From NCBI GenBank assembly GCA_963817885.1, contig CAWFQE010000009.1, positions 1-64,000 on the forward strand: a DNA stretch of 64,000 nucleotides. Reading direction: 5' to 3'. Positions within the stretch are counted from its first letter, which is position 1; each line of letters begins with the position of its first letter. The translations under genes were made by a program, and so were the position numbers. Source of the stretch: CAVOHU01 sp963817885. GTDB taxonomy: Bacteria; Acidobacteriota; Vicinamibacteria; Vicinamibacterales; JAKQTR01. Below the pieces are notes generated by a model. The model did not search any database. It saw only the letters and a list, made by a program, of their open reading frames with translations, and had not been told where the DNA came from. Shown here piece after piece: positions 8,740-16,764 of the stretch.

Positions 8740-8868
8740 GGCGGCTCTGACCCCTCGACGCTGCTCGCCCTTCGACTCGGCTCAGGGCGTGGTGAGCTTG
8801 TCGAACCACGGGGTCCCCTGAGCTTGCCGAAGGGGAAGAGCCGCCCTACATCAAGACAGTCTCAGTGT
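8740..8868. repeat. second copy of the palindromic element, interrupted
   Basis: The left half GGCGGCTCT is at 8740-8748 and the right half AGAGCCGCC plus CTACATCAAGACAG at 8837-8859. In the intact copy at 8640 the halves are two bases apart. Here 88 bp (8749-8836), homologous to sequence at 10911-10985, separate them. The 3' end of glgB (stop at 8862-8864) runs into the right flank. Confidence 0.7.
8749..8836. repeat. dispersed 75-88 bp repeat, copy 1
   Basis: It contains GCTCGCCCTTCGACTCGG, CTCAGGGCGTGGTGAGCTTG and TCGAACCACGGGGTCCCCTG. Nearly the same string occurs at 10911-10985. The unit has internal partial symmetry (CTTCGAC...GTCGAA; CCCTGAGC...GCTCAGGG), like REP/MITE-type intergenic repeats. 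Confidence 0.75.
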
Positions 8869-10751
8869 TCGGGCTTCAACATCAGGCAGGCGAGCGGCGG
8901 CAGCGTCACGCTGATCGACCACGGGTGCCCGTGCGCGGGGCTGTCGCCGGCGAGCACGGCCCCTGCATTTCCCACATTCGACCCGCCATAGATCTGCGCG
9001 TCGGTATTCAGCACCTCGCGGTAGAGGCCTGGCGCCGGCACGCCGACCTGGTACGCGAGCCTGACGACCGGGGTGAAGTTGACGATCACCACCGTGAAGT
9101 CTCCGGGGTTGCGGGCCCGCCGGAGGAACGACACGACCGAGCTCTCGTGATCGTTGCAGTCGATCCACGCGAATCCGCCCGGCTCGTGATCCACCTCGTG
9201 CAGCGACGGCTCGGCCCGGTAGATGCGATTGAGGTCGCGCACCAGCTGCTGCAGCCCCTGGTGCGCCTGGTGCCGGAGCTGGCCCCAGTCGAGGCTCGCG
9301 TCGTAATTCCACTCGCGCATCTGCCCGATCTCGCAGCCCATGAACATCAGCTTCTTGCCCGGGTGGCTGAACATGTAGGCGTAGAGCGCGCGCAGGTTCG
9401 CGTGCTTCTGCCACATGTCACCGGGCATCCGGGCGAGCATCGCGCCCTTGCCGTGCACCACCTCGTCGTGCGAGAAGGGCAGGATGAAGTTCTCGTGATA
9501 GGCGTAGAGCATCGCGAACGTGATGTCGTTGTGCGACCACTTGCGATGCACGGGGTCCTTCCCCATGTAGCCCAGCATGTCGTGCATCCAGCCCATGTTC
9601 CACTTGAAGGTGAAGCCGAGCCCGCCGAGGTAGACGGGCCGGCTCACACCCGGCCACGCGGTCGACTCTTCGGCAACGGTCACCGTGCCGGGAAACTGCT
9701 CGTGGGTCAGCACGTTGAGCTGTCGCAGGAACTCGACCGCTTCGAGGTTCTCCCGCCCGCCGAACTTGTTGGGCACCCACTGCCCTTCATCGCGCGAGTA
9801 ATCGAGGTAGAGCATCGACGCCACCGCATCGACGCGGAGGCCGTCGATGTGGTACTCGTCGAGCCAGAACAGCGCATTGCTCATCAGGAAGTTGCGCACC
9901 TCGTGCCGGCCGTAGTTGAAGATGAGCGTGCCCCACTCCTGGTGCTCGCCCTTGCGCGGATCCTCGTGCTCGTAGAGCGCGGTGCCGTCGAATCGCACGA
10001 GCCCGTAGGCGTCCTTCGGAAAGTGCCCCGGCACCCAGTCGAGCAGGACGCCGATTCCGGCCCGGTGGCAGGTGTCCACGAAGTGCTTGAAGTCCTCGGG
10101 TGCGCCGAAGCGGCTGGTGGGCGCGTAGAAGCCGGTGACCTGGTATCCCCACGATCCGGCGAACGGGTGCTCCATCACCGGCAGCAGCTCGATGTGCGTG
10201 AACCCGAGGTCCTTCACGTAGGGAACCAGCTCGTCGGCCAGCTCGCGATAGGTGAGGTAGCGGTTGCGCTCGCCGCGCCGCCACGATCCGAGGTGCACCT
10301 CGTAGACCGACATCGCCGTGTGAGACCACTGCCGCCCCGCGCGCTCGGCGATCCACTCGCCGTCGCCCCACGGATAGTCGGCGAGGTCCCATGCGATCGA
10401 GGCCGTGTGCGGCGGCGTCTCGAAGCGCGTCGCGTACGGATCCGCCTTCAGCTGGACGGTGCCGTTGCGCCCGCGCACCGCGAACTTGTACTTCTCGCCG
10501 CTCGACAGCCCCGCCACGAAGGTCGCCCAGATGCCGGAATCGCCGACTGGCGACATCCGGTGCGTCTTGTCGCTCCACGCGTTGAAGTCGCCCACCACGC
10601 TGACCCGCTCGGCGTTGGGCGCCCAGACGGCAAAGTGCACGCCCGCGACCCCGCCGAACTCGGCGAGATGCGCTCCCAGTTTGCGGTAGATGCGCTGATG
10701 TGTGCCTTCGCCGAACAGGTGGAGGTCGAGGTCAGAAAGGATGGTGTCCAT
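8862..10751 (-). CDS. glgB: 1,4-alpha-glucan branching enzyme
   Basis: A 629-residue GH13 enzyme that makes alpha-1,6 branches in glycogen. I start it at the ATG at 10751 (MDTILSDLDLHLFGEGTHQR), since the long upstream extension of the frame covers a repeat. An N-terminal CBM48 (HFAVWAPNAERVSVVGDFN) is followed by the (beta/alpha)8 barrel with GSWGYQVTGFYAPTSRFG. Catalytic segments are GLRVDAVASML (Asp nucleophile), TVAEESTAWP (Glu acid/base) and FSHDEVVHGKG (Asp). A C-terminal beta domain ends LACLMLKPEH. It lacks the extra N1 module of longer GlgBs. No other glycogen genes are adjacent. Confidence 0.95.
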   Translation of the reverse strand: MDTILSDLDLHLFGEGTHQRIYRKLGAHLAEFGGVAGVHFAVWAPNAERVSVVGDFNAWSDKTHRMSPVGDSGIWATFVAGLSSGEKYKFAVRGRNGTVQLKADPYATRFETPPHTASIAWDLADYPWGDGEWIAERAGRQWSHTAMSVYEVHLGSWRRGERNRYLTYRELADELVPYVKDLGFTHIELLPVMEHPFAGSWGYQVTGFYAPTSRFGAPEDFKHFVDTCHRAGIGVLLDWVPGHFPKDAYGLVRFDGTALYEHEDPRKGEHQEWGTLIFNYGRHEVRNFLMSNALFWLDEYHIDGLRVDAVASMLYLDYSRDEGQWVPNKFGGRENLEAVEFLRQLNVLTHEQFPGTVTVAEESTAWPGVSRPVYLGGLGFTFKWNMGWMHDMLGYMGKDPVHRKWSHNDITFAMLYAYHENFILPFSHDEVVHGKGAMLARMPGDMWQKHANLRALYAYMFSHPGKKLMFMGCEIGQMREWNYDASLDWGQLRHQAHQGLQQLVRDLNRIYRAEPSLHEVDHEPGGFAWIDCNDHESSVVSFLRRARNPGDFTVVIVNFTPVVRLAYQVGVPAPGLYREVLNTDAQIYGGSNVGNAGAVLAGDSPAHGHPWSISVTLPPLACLMLKPEH

Positions 10752-11104
10752 GAGCCTCAGATGAGGGCCGGACCCGGGTTCCGGGGTCGGTTCACAGGAA
10801 GGTACGATAGCACGGACGTGGACGGGGAAATGCTCGCGCCGGGTCTGAAGACCCGGCCTTCTTCCATCCGCCTCCAACTGGTCAAAGACCCGGCCGCCAG
10901 CCTGCCCTGAGCCCCTCGACCTTGCTCGCCCTTCGACTCGGCTCAGGGCGCGGTGAGCTTGTCGAACCACGGGGCTCCCTGAGTGACAGTTGAAGGGAGC
11001 GAGCGTCGCGAGTCGAAGGGCCGCCTGCCGCGAGCCGCCAGCCCTTGGGCGCCGAAGCACCGTCGGTGCGAAGGCGGCGCCTGCCGCCAGCCCTTCACGC
11101 CCGA
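10752..11104. other. non-coding region between glgB and the PhzF-like gene, with repeat copy 2
   Basis: No gene is seen. The glgB promoter should lie here on the minus strand. The left part has GGGTCTGAAGACCCGG, a small palindrome (about 10841-10856). The right part holds the dispersed repeat at 10911-10985, followed by degenerate GCCAGCCCTTC/GCGCCG-type repeats. Confidence 0.55.
10911..10985. repeat. dispersed 75-88 bp repeat, copy 2
   Basis: It matches 8751-8822 with few differences: CCCCTCGAC, CTCGCCCTTCGACTCGGCTC, AGGGCGCGGTGAGCTTGTCG, AACCACGGGGCTCCCTGAG. It has the same orientation as copy 1. The region is intergenic in both cases. Confidence 0.75.
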
Positions 11105-12019
11105 TCAGATGATCAGCTCCCCCTCGCCCACCAGCACCGACTCCCCGCCCACACGCACGCGGGTGATTTCCTCGCCCGTCGTTCCGATGTCGATGTGGAT
11201 CCAGCTCGGCCGCCCCATCGCCGCACCCTGAAAACTGAGGATCCTGTCCGCCCGCTCGCGCGGCACGACCCGGTGGCGCACCAGGTAGGCCCCGAGCGGC
11301 CCGCTGGCCGATCCGGTCGCCGGGTCCTCGTAGATGCCGAAGACCGGCGCGAACATCCGGCTGTAAACCGTGGCCTTGTCGGCCCCTGGCTCCGGCGTGA
11401 AGACGAACACGGCCCGGTCTTCCAGGCCGCATGCCCGGCACAGCCGCGAGATGGCCACCCGGTCGGCTGCGGCCCTGTCGACCGCCTCTCGCGTCGCAAG
11501 CGGCACGAAGAGGAAGGGCACGCCGCAGGACACCTCCTCAATCGGCAGATCGGGATGCTGGAGGTCCTTCGCGTCGAGCCCGAGCATGGCCGCGGCCGCC
11601 TGAACGTCGCCGATCACGGCCCCGAAAGCCGGCTGCTGCTGGACCATCCAGACGAAGCGCGGCGCTGCGTCACGCCATTCGATCTCGACCGGGGTCGGAC
11701 CGATGTTCAGCCCGAACACCCAGCGTGCCGTGCCGGCCGGGATCGTCTTCTCCCAGGCGAGGGCGAAGGCCGAGCCCACCGTCGGGTGGCCGGCCATCGG
11801 CAGCTCGTTGCCGGGGGTGAAGATACGCATCCGGATGTCGGTGTCGGGCCGCTCGTTGGGCAGCACGAAGGTGGTTTCCGAGAACGCCATCTCCTTGGCG
11901 ATGGCCTGCATGGTCTCGGTTGAGAGCCCCCTGGCGTCGGTGAGGACCGCCAGCTGGTTGCCGCCGAACGTGCGGCTGGTGAACACGTCGAGGTGCAGAT
12001 ACCGGTAGCGTCTGGCCAT
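11105..12019 (-). CDS. PhzF family epimerase/isomerase-like protein
   Basis: A 304-residue member of the PhzF fold (diaminopimelate-epimerase-like, two repeats of the same barrel). Hallmarks are the N-terminal LHLDVFTSRTFGGNQLAVL, the catalytic Glu in MAFSETTFVLP, GHPTVGSAFAL and the second-half EDPATGSASGPLGAYL. Family members include phenazine-biosynthesis isomerases, but most are of unknown substrate. No phenazine genes are nearby, so the substrate is unknown. The ATG at 12019 has CAGGA eight bases upstream and is preferred over the in-frame ATG at 12052. It is divergent from the cyclophilin gene. Confidence 0.88.
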   Translation of the reverse strand: MARRYRYLHLDVFTSRTFGGNQLAVLTDARGLSTETMQAIAKEMAFSETTFVLPNERPDTDIRMRIFTPGNELPMAGHPTVGSAFALAWEKTIPAGTARWVFGLNIGPTPVEIEWRDAAPRFVWMVQQQPAFGAVIGDVQAAAAMLGLDAKDLQHPDLPIEEVSCGVPFLFVPLATREAVDRAAADRVAISRLCRACGLEDRAVFVFTPEPGADKATVYSRMFAPVFGIYEDPATGSASGPLGAYLVRHRVVPRERADRILSFQGAAMGRPSWIHIDIGTTGEEITRVRVGGESVLVGEGELII

Positions 12020-12135
12020 GATACGGTTCCTGCCTCCGGGGACTTCAAACATGCTATACGATCGAGCGGATCGGTTCCCGCCATGACCCTCCTGGAGGAT
12101 GTGCGGCGGATCGACAAGAACAAAGGAGTCAGTCT

Positions 12136-12744
12136 ATGGGTCGAATCATGACATGCTGTGGCCTGCTCGCCCTCGCCCTCGGCCTGGTCGCTGCCGCCAC
12201 CACGAACACGGAGGCTGCATTGAAGCCAGGTGTCTACGCGAAGTTCACGACGACTGAAGGCAATTTCACGATCAGGCTGTTCGAAGCCGAGGCCCCGAAG
12301 ACGGTGGCCAACTTCATCGGCCTGGCCGAAGGCACCAAGGAATGGACCGATCCCAGGACGGGACAGAAGGTCAAGAAGCCGTACTACAACGGCGTCATCT
12401 TCCATCGTGTCATCGCCGGGTTCATGATCCAGGGCGGCGATCCGCTCGGCCAGGGCACCGGCGGGCCCGGCTACAACATCGAGGACGAGTTCACACCGAA
12501 GCTCAAGCACGACAAGGCCGGCATCCTGTCGATGGCGAACACCGGGCGCCCGAACACGGGCGGCGGGCAGTTCTTCATCACGCTGGCGCCGACACCGTGG
12601 CTCGACGGCAAGCACACGATCTTCGGCGAAGTCGTCGAGGGCATGGACGTCATCACCAAGATCGGCACCACCAAGACGCTGCCCGGCGACCGTCCCGCGA
12701 AGGAAATCATGATCCAGACGGTCGTCATCGAGCGCGTCAAGTAG
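12136..12744 (+). CDS. secreted cyclophilin-type peptidyl-prolyl cis-trans isomerase
   Basis: A 202-residue protein with a signal peptide (MTCCGLLALALGLVAAATTN region) followed by a complete bacterial cyclophilin domain. Motifs are FTTTEGNFTIRLFE, NFIGLAEGTKEWTDP, FHRVIAGFMIQGGDP (catalytic Arg in FHR), SMANTGRPNTGGGQFFIT and LDGKHTIFGEV. It catalyses proline isomerisation in secreted proteins, probably in the periplasm. The Cys in the leader is not in a clear lipobox. A strong ribosome binding site (AAAGGAG) precedes the ATG. It is monocistronic, with a hairpin terminator about 40 bases after the stop. Confidence 0.93.
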   Translation: MGRIMTCCGLLALALGLVAAATTNTEAALKPGVYAKFTTTEGNFTIRLFEAEAPKTVANFIGLAEGTKEWTDPRTGQKVKKPYYNGVIFHRVIAGFMIQGGDPLGQGTGGPGYNIEDEFTPKLKHDKAGILSMANTGRPNTGGGQFFITLAPTPWLDGKHTIFGEVVEGMDVITKIGTTKTLPGDRPAKEIMIQTVVIERVK

Positions 12745-12782
12745 CGTCCCCTTTTGTCAGCGTCGCCTTCGACTCTCGAAGG

Positions 12783-12807
12783 GAAGCCGGCCTCTGGCGC
12801 CGGCTTC
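12783..12807 (+). terminator. hairpin after the cyclophilin gene
   Basis: GAAGCCGGC (12783-12791) pairs perfectly with GCCGGCTTC (12799-12807) over a 7-nt loop, followed by TCCTC. It is about 40 bases past the stop, a likely intrinsic terminator with a weak pyrimidine tract. Confidence 0.5.
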
Positions 12808-12904
12808 TCCTCGAGATCGTCCGCGGCGAAGCCCGCGAACGCTCTCTTCGGCACGAGCTGGACGACGCCGGATCTCGTATCAGTTCCTGATGGCGGCCTC
12901 TAGT

Positions 12905-12994
12905 CCCGGGACTCACTTGTATTGAGCGCGTGAGCCCCGGGCACGCGGGCTGAAGCCCACGTGCTACATTCCCGGCGTGTGCTCAACTCAACCG
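12905..12994. repeat. about 90-bp dispersed repeat, copy 1 (inverted relative to 19376-19466)
   Basis: It contains ACTCACTTGTATTGAGCGCG, TGAGCCCCGGGCACGCGGGC, TGAAGCCCACGTGCTACATT and CCCGGCGTGTGCTCAACTCA. The reverse complement is found almost unchanged at 19376-19466. The centre is itself palindromic (GCGGGCTGAAGCCCACG). It lies just upstream of the M1 peptidase gene and may contribute to its leader. Confidence 0.8.
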
Positions 12995-13039
12995 AGCGCC
13001 GGTCTTGGCCCAGGCGACCCCCTGTCTTCTGGAGAACCC

Positions 13040-15100
13040 ATGCGCCGAGCACTGCCTGTTCTCGCGTGTCTCTTCATGGTCGCGGGACCCGCGCTCGCGG
13101 ATCCTCTTCCCGTCAAGTCGGACCAGATCGTCCGCTACGACATCACGGTGCGGCTCGACCCGGCAAAGAAGCAGCTTCAAGGCTTCGAACGCCTGAGCTG
13201 GCGGAACCCGTCGACCGACACAGTCGGCGAGCTCTGGTTCCACCTCTATCTGAACGCCTTCAAGAACACGCAGTCCACCTTCTTCAAGGAATCCGGAGGC
13301 CAGCTCCGGGGCGATCGCGCGGTTGCCGACAAGTGGGGGTGGGTCGACGTGACCTCCATGAAGCTCGCCGACGGCACCGATCTGGCCAGGCAGATCACCT
13401 TCGAGCATCCAGACGATGCGAACGCCGAAGATCAGACCGTGGCGAGAGTCGTGCTGCCGACACCGGTCGCACCGGGCGAGTCGATCACGCTCGACATTTC
13501 GTTCGTCTCTCAGCTGCCGCAGGTGTTCGCGCGGACAGGCTTCAAGAACGATTTCTACCTGGTCGGCCAGTGGTTCCCGAAGATCGGCGTGTACGAACCG
13601 GCGGGGATGCGCGGCCGCTCCACGGGCGGCTGGAATTGCCACCAGTTCCACGCCAACTCGGAGTTCTACGCGGATTTCGGCTTCTACCATGTCGAGATCA
13701 CGGCGCCGTCCACCTTCAAGGTCGCCGCGACGGGCGAGCGCAAGCTCGAGCACGGCAATCCTGACGGCACCACGACCTACATCTACGAACAGGGAGACAT
13801 CCACGATTTCGCCTGGACGGCCGATCCGCACTACCTCGTCATCAAGGACAAGTTCTCCGCGACCGGGGACGTGACCGAGGCGGAATACCTGCAGACGGCC
13901 AGGCTGCTCGGGCGGACGCTGGAAGAGGTGAGACTCTCCGACGTCGAGATCACGCTGATGCTCCAGCCCGGTCACGCCCCGCAGGCGCAGCGGCACATCC
14001 AGGCCGCCAAGGCCGGGTTGAAGTGGTTCGGGCTGTGGTACGGCAGGTATCCCTACAAGACGCTGGTCGTGGTCGACCCGGCGGCCGGGGCCTCAGGGGC
14101 GGGCGGGATGGAGTATCCGACCTTCATCACGGCAGGCACGACCTGGCTGTCGAACCGCTGGCCCTTCGACAAGGCGCGACTGGCGGAGTACGTGACGATC
14201 CACGAGTTCGGACATCAGTTCTGGTACGCGATGGTCGCCAACAACGAGTTCGAGGAAGCCTGGCTCGATGAGGGCATCAACTCGTACTCGACCGGCAAGG
14301 TGGTGGACCGCGAGTACCAGTACCTGATCGACGTGCTCAACGTCCGCATGTCCGAGACGGACTCGCTTCGCCTCACCAACGGCCCCGGGGCGCGCTACAA
14401 CGCGATCATCCAGAAAGCCTGGGACTACCAGCCGCGCGGGTGGTACGGGTTCTACTCGTATCAGAAGCCGGAACTGGCGCTCCAGACGCTCGAGGCGTAC
14501 CTCGGCGAGGAGACCATGGCCCGCGTGATGCGGACGTTCCACGAACGCTGGCGGTTCCGTCACCCGTCGAGCCAGGACTTCTTCGACGTGGTCAACGAAG
14601 TGACGGGCCGGAATTTCGACTGGTACTGGAACTCGGTGTTCAGGGGCACCGGCGTGCTCGACTATGCGGTGGGCTCGGCGTACAGCGAGCGGGTCGGCGA
14701 GGCGCGCGGCGTAATGGAAACCGCCAAGGGCCGCGAGACGGTGTCGGATCAGGCCGCATCGAAGAAGGAAGCGGAGAGTAGCGCCAAGGCGGCCTACCTG
14801 TCAGAGGTCGTCGTGCAGCGCCGCGGCGAGGTCAGCTTCCCGGTGGAGATCGAGTGCAAGTTCGAGGGCCAGCCCTCCGAGCGGCAGACGTGGGACGGCG
14901 TGGCGCCTTCCAGAACGTTCCGGTTCACGAGGCCGCAGCGGCTCGAGTGGGTGGAAATCGATCCCGATCGCAAGGTCACCCTCGACGCGGACTGGCTGAA
15001 CAACGGGTACCGCCTCAAGGCCGACCCGAGAGCGGCCGTGCGCTGGACCACACGCTGGCTGACGCTCGTCCAGACGTTGCTGACCTTCGTGGGCATGTAG
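13040..15100 (+). CDS. secreted M1 family aminopeptidase-like metallopeptidase
   Basis: A 686-residue gluzincin. The ATG at 13040 (GGAGAACCC before it) gives a clean signal peptide (RRALPVLACLFMVAGPALA). An N-terminal beta domain (residues ~30-220) precedes the catalytic domain with HEFGH at residues 388-392 and the third zinc ligand Glu411 in AWLDEG, the exact HEXXH-18-E spacing of M1. A GGMEYP segment (residues ~355-360) matches the GxMEN exopeptidase position, with Tyr instead of Asn, so aminopeptidase specificity is uncertain. A hydrophobic C-terminus (LTLVQTLLTFVGM) could anchor it. It is coupled to the membrane protein 25 bases downstream. Confidence 0.88.
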   Translation: MRRALPVLACLFMVAGPALADPLPVKSDQIVRYDITVRLDPAKKQLQGFERLSWRNPSTDTVGELWFHLYLNAFKNTQSTFFKESGGQLRGDRAVADKWGWVDVTSMKLADGTDLARQITFEHPDDANAEDQTVARVVLPTPVAPGESITLDISFVSQLPQVFARTGFKNDFYLVGQWFPKIGVYEPAGMRGRSTGGWNCHQFHANSEFYADFGFYHVEITAPSTFKVAATGERKLEHGNPDGTTTYIYEQGDIHDFAWTADPHYLVIKDKFSATGDVTEAEYLQTARLLGRTLEEVRLSDVEITLMLQPGHAPQAQRHIQAAKAGLKWFGLWYGRYPYKTLVVVDPAAGASGAGGMEYPTFITAGTTWLSNRWPFDKARLAEYVTIHEFGHQFWYAMVANNEFEEAWLDEGINSYSTGKVVDREYQYLIDVLNVRMSETDSLRLTNGPGARYNAIIQKAWDYQPRGWYGFYSYQKPELALQTLEAYLGEETMARVMRTFHERWRFRHPSSQDFFDVVNEVTGRNFDWYWNSVFRGTGVLDYAVGSAYSERVGEARGVMETAKGRETVSDQAASKKEAESSAKAAYLSEVVVQRRGEVSFPVEIECKFEGQPSERQTWDGVAPSRTFRFTRPQRLEWVEIDPDRKVTLDADWLNNGYRLKADPRAAVRWTTRWLTLVQTLLTFVGM

Positions 15101-15125
15101 GACCGGTCGGATCTGGAGGCACTTC

Positions 15126-16094
15126 ATGATTGCTCGCTGCATTGGTGCTGGCATCCTGTCGGCGCTGCGCCGGCCCGGCCTGGTCCTGCTGCTCTGGGCG
15201 TGGAACCTGCTCGTCGGCCTGGTGGTGGCATGGCCGGCCTACAACTGGTGGACCACCGCGTTCTCGCTCTCGCCGCGAGCCGACTCGATGCGCGATCGAT
15301 TCGACATGTCGGTCCTCGCCGATCTCACCAAGTACGATCAGCTGTCGGGCTTCGCCATGCTGTCCGGCGCGACGCTTGGCGCGATCGTGCTCGCCGTCAT
15401 CGCCGGCGCGTTCATCAACGGGGGGATCCTGGAGGTCCTGGGCACGGAGGGCGATCCGCGTCCATTCCTCCACCGGTTCTTCCGCGGGGGCGGGCACTTC
15501 TTCGGACGCTACCTGCGCCTGTTGATCGTGACGCTCGTCAGCGCGCTCATCGTCAGCGGGATTGTCGCCGCCGCGGTCAGTGCGGCAACCTCGCCGCTCG
15601 CTGATTCCGACTGGGAGCCCGCAGGTTTCCTCGTCGGAGTGTTCAATCTCCTGATCCTGGCCGTCGTGTGGGGCTTCTTCCTGCTGGCGCAGGATTATGC
15701 ACGGGTCCGCATCGCCAGCGAGGATCGGCGAGGCGTGCTCGGCGCCTGGTTCAGATCGCTGGGATTCGTGGCGCGGCGCGCGTTCGGGACCTTCGCGATC
15801 GGCATCGCGCTCGCCATCATGTCGGCCGTCCTGCTTGGTGTGTGGCTCGGCTACGACAACACCGCGCAGAGCGCCACGTGGTCCGCCATCATCGCGCTGG
15901 TGCTCGTGCAGCAGGGCGTCCTCGCCGCCCGGACCGGCCTGCGCGTGGCGCTGGTAGGGGCCGAGCGCCACTACTACCTGCACACGCTGCCTCCGGCGCC
16001 GGAGGTTCAGCCGGCGTCCGGCCCGGCACGCGACGCACTCGACACGCCTCCTGTGACCTCAGAGACCGCGACCCCCGCCATCGATCCGCAATAG
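15126..16094 (+). CDS. multi-pass membrane protein, partner of the M1 peptidase
   Basis: A 322-residue integral membrane protein with about six hydrophobic segments (for example LVLLLWAWNLLVGLVVAWPA, AIVLAVIAGAFINGGILEVL, LLIVTLVSALIVSGIVAAAV). I do not recognise a named family beyond similarity in style to DUF4013-like/exporter-associated membrane proteins. A GGAGG ribosome binding site precedes the ATG. It follows the M1 peptidase by 25 bases in the same operon, so it may anchor or assist it. The C-terminal ~40 residues are a Pro/Ala/Thr-rich, probably cytoplasmic tail. A strong hairpin ends the operon. Confidence 0.75.
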   Translation: MIARCIGAGILSALRRPGLVLLLWAWNLLVGLVVAWPAYNWWTTAFSLSPRADSMRDRFDMSVLADLTKYDQLSGFAMLSGATLGAIVLAVIAGAFINGGILEVLGTEGDPRPFLHRFFRGGGHFFGRYLRLLIVTLVSALIVSGIVAAAVSAATSPLADSDWEPAGFLVGVFNLLILAVVWGFFLLAQDYARVRIASEDRRGVLGAWFRSLGFVARRAFGTFAIGIALAIMSAVLLGVWLGYDNTAQSATWSAIIALVLVQQGVLAARTGLRVALVGAERHYYLHTLPPAPEVQPASGPARDALDTPPVTSETATPAIDPQ

Positions 16095-16104
16095 GCAGGG
16101 CCGG

Positions 16105-16146
16105 AGCTCATGGCGGCGAACCACCGGCGGTTCGCCGCCATGAGCT
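16105..16146 (+). terminator. strong hairpin ending the M1 peptidase operon
   Basis: AGCTCATGGCGGCGAACC (16105-16122) pairs perfectly with GGTTCGCCGCCATGAGCT (16129-16146) around a 6-nt loop, starting 11 bases after the stop. The 18-bp stem is long for an ordinary terminator, but the position fits. The tail is TCCCC rather than a T-run. Confidence 0.6.
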
Positions 16147-16764
16147 TCCCCGACGACAACACTCAAGCCAGGCCTGTAGTTTCGTCCCACCGCGTAAATT
16201 CAACGCCCAGAATGGATATGCGTCCTGATCTGGTCGCCATTCCTCGGAACTCCGACCACAAGTGGACCCCGATGCCATGAGCGCGAGACATCTCGCGCGT
16301 TGACAACAGTTTCGCCGCTCGAGCCCAGGCTGAGGCCGATCTGGCTGTCAACGCCCGGTCTCCGCGTTAGTGGCACTGATGTTGCTGTCCCATACCTGCA
16401 ACAGGCCTGTTCAACATTCGGAGCCGTGATGCTGGAGCCCCCAACAGCACCGCCATCGGCTACGCCTGCGCTCGTCGCGACCGTTCCTGCGGAGCGGTTG
16501 CCATCGTCGAGCGCTACGGCCACGTCGAGACGTGTGTAGGGCGCCTTGTTCTTCAAGGATTGCCTCGCTGGCGGCGGCCATCCCCCCACTCACTCCGAAA
16601 CACGAACACTCGGGTCCTGCCGGCATTTCGGCGAGTGATCACCCGCGCGGTTCAGAGAGGTTGTGGCGGCGCCGGTGATTCCTGATTCCTGTCCCGCGCG
16701 AGGGGACCAGAGCTTGCCGAGGGTCGCCCAATCGTCGGCCGCGCAAGAGAACAAGGGGTGCGTG
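16147..16764. other. non-coding region before the cytochrome b gene
   Basis: About 620 bases with no gene I can support. Short open frames on both strands show no family, poor composition and no ribosome binding site. The promoter of the cytochrome b/beta-barrel genes should lie in the right part. Confidence 0.5.

Larger units (their letters stand above)
8086..8861. other. non-coding, repeat-rich region between cydB and glgB
   Basis: No gene is seen in these 775 bases between the convergent cydB and glgB genes. The region holds the cydB hairpin, a degenerate palindromic segment at about 8277-8333 (GGAGCCCC...GGGGCTCC), and two copies of a GGCGGCTCT...AGAGCCGCC element described separately. 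Confidence 0.6.

Noticed and set aside
8865..10910. 681-residue plus-strand frame opposite glgB
   Set aside because: It is the antisense shadow of the branching enzyme, with His/Asp/Arg-rich composition and no family. High GC keeps such frames open.
16200..16589. 129-residue minus-strand frame before the cytochrome b gene
   Set aside because: No ribosome binding site, family or sensible composition.
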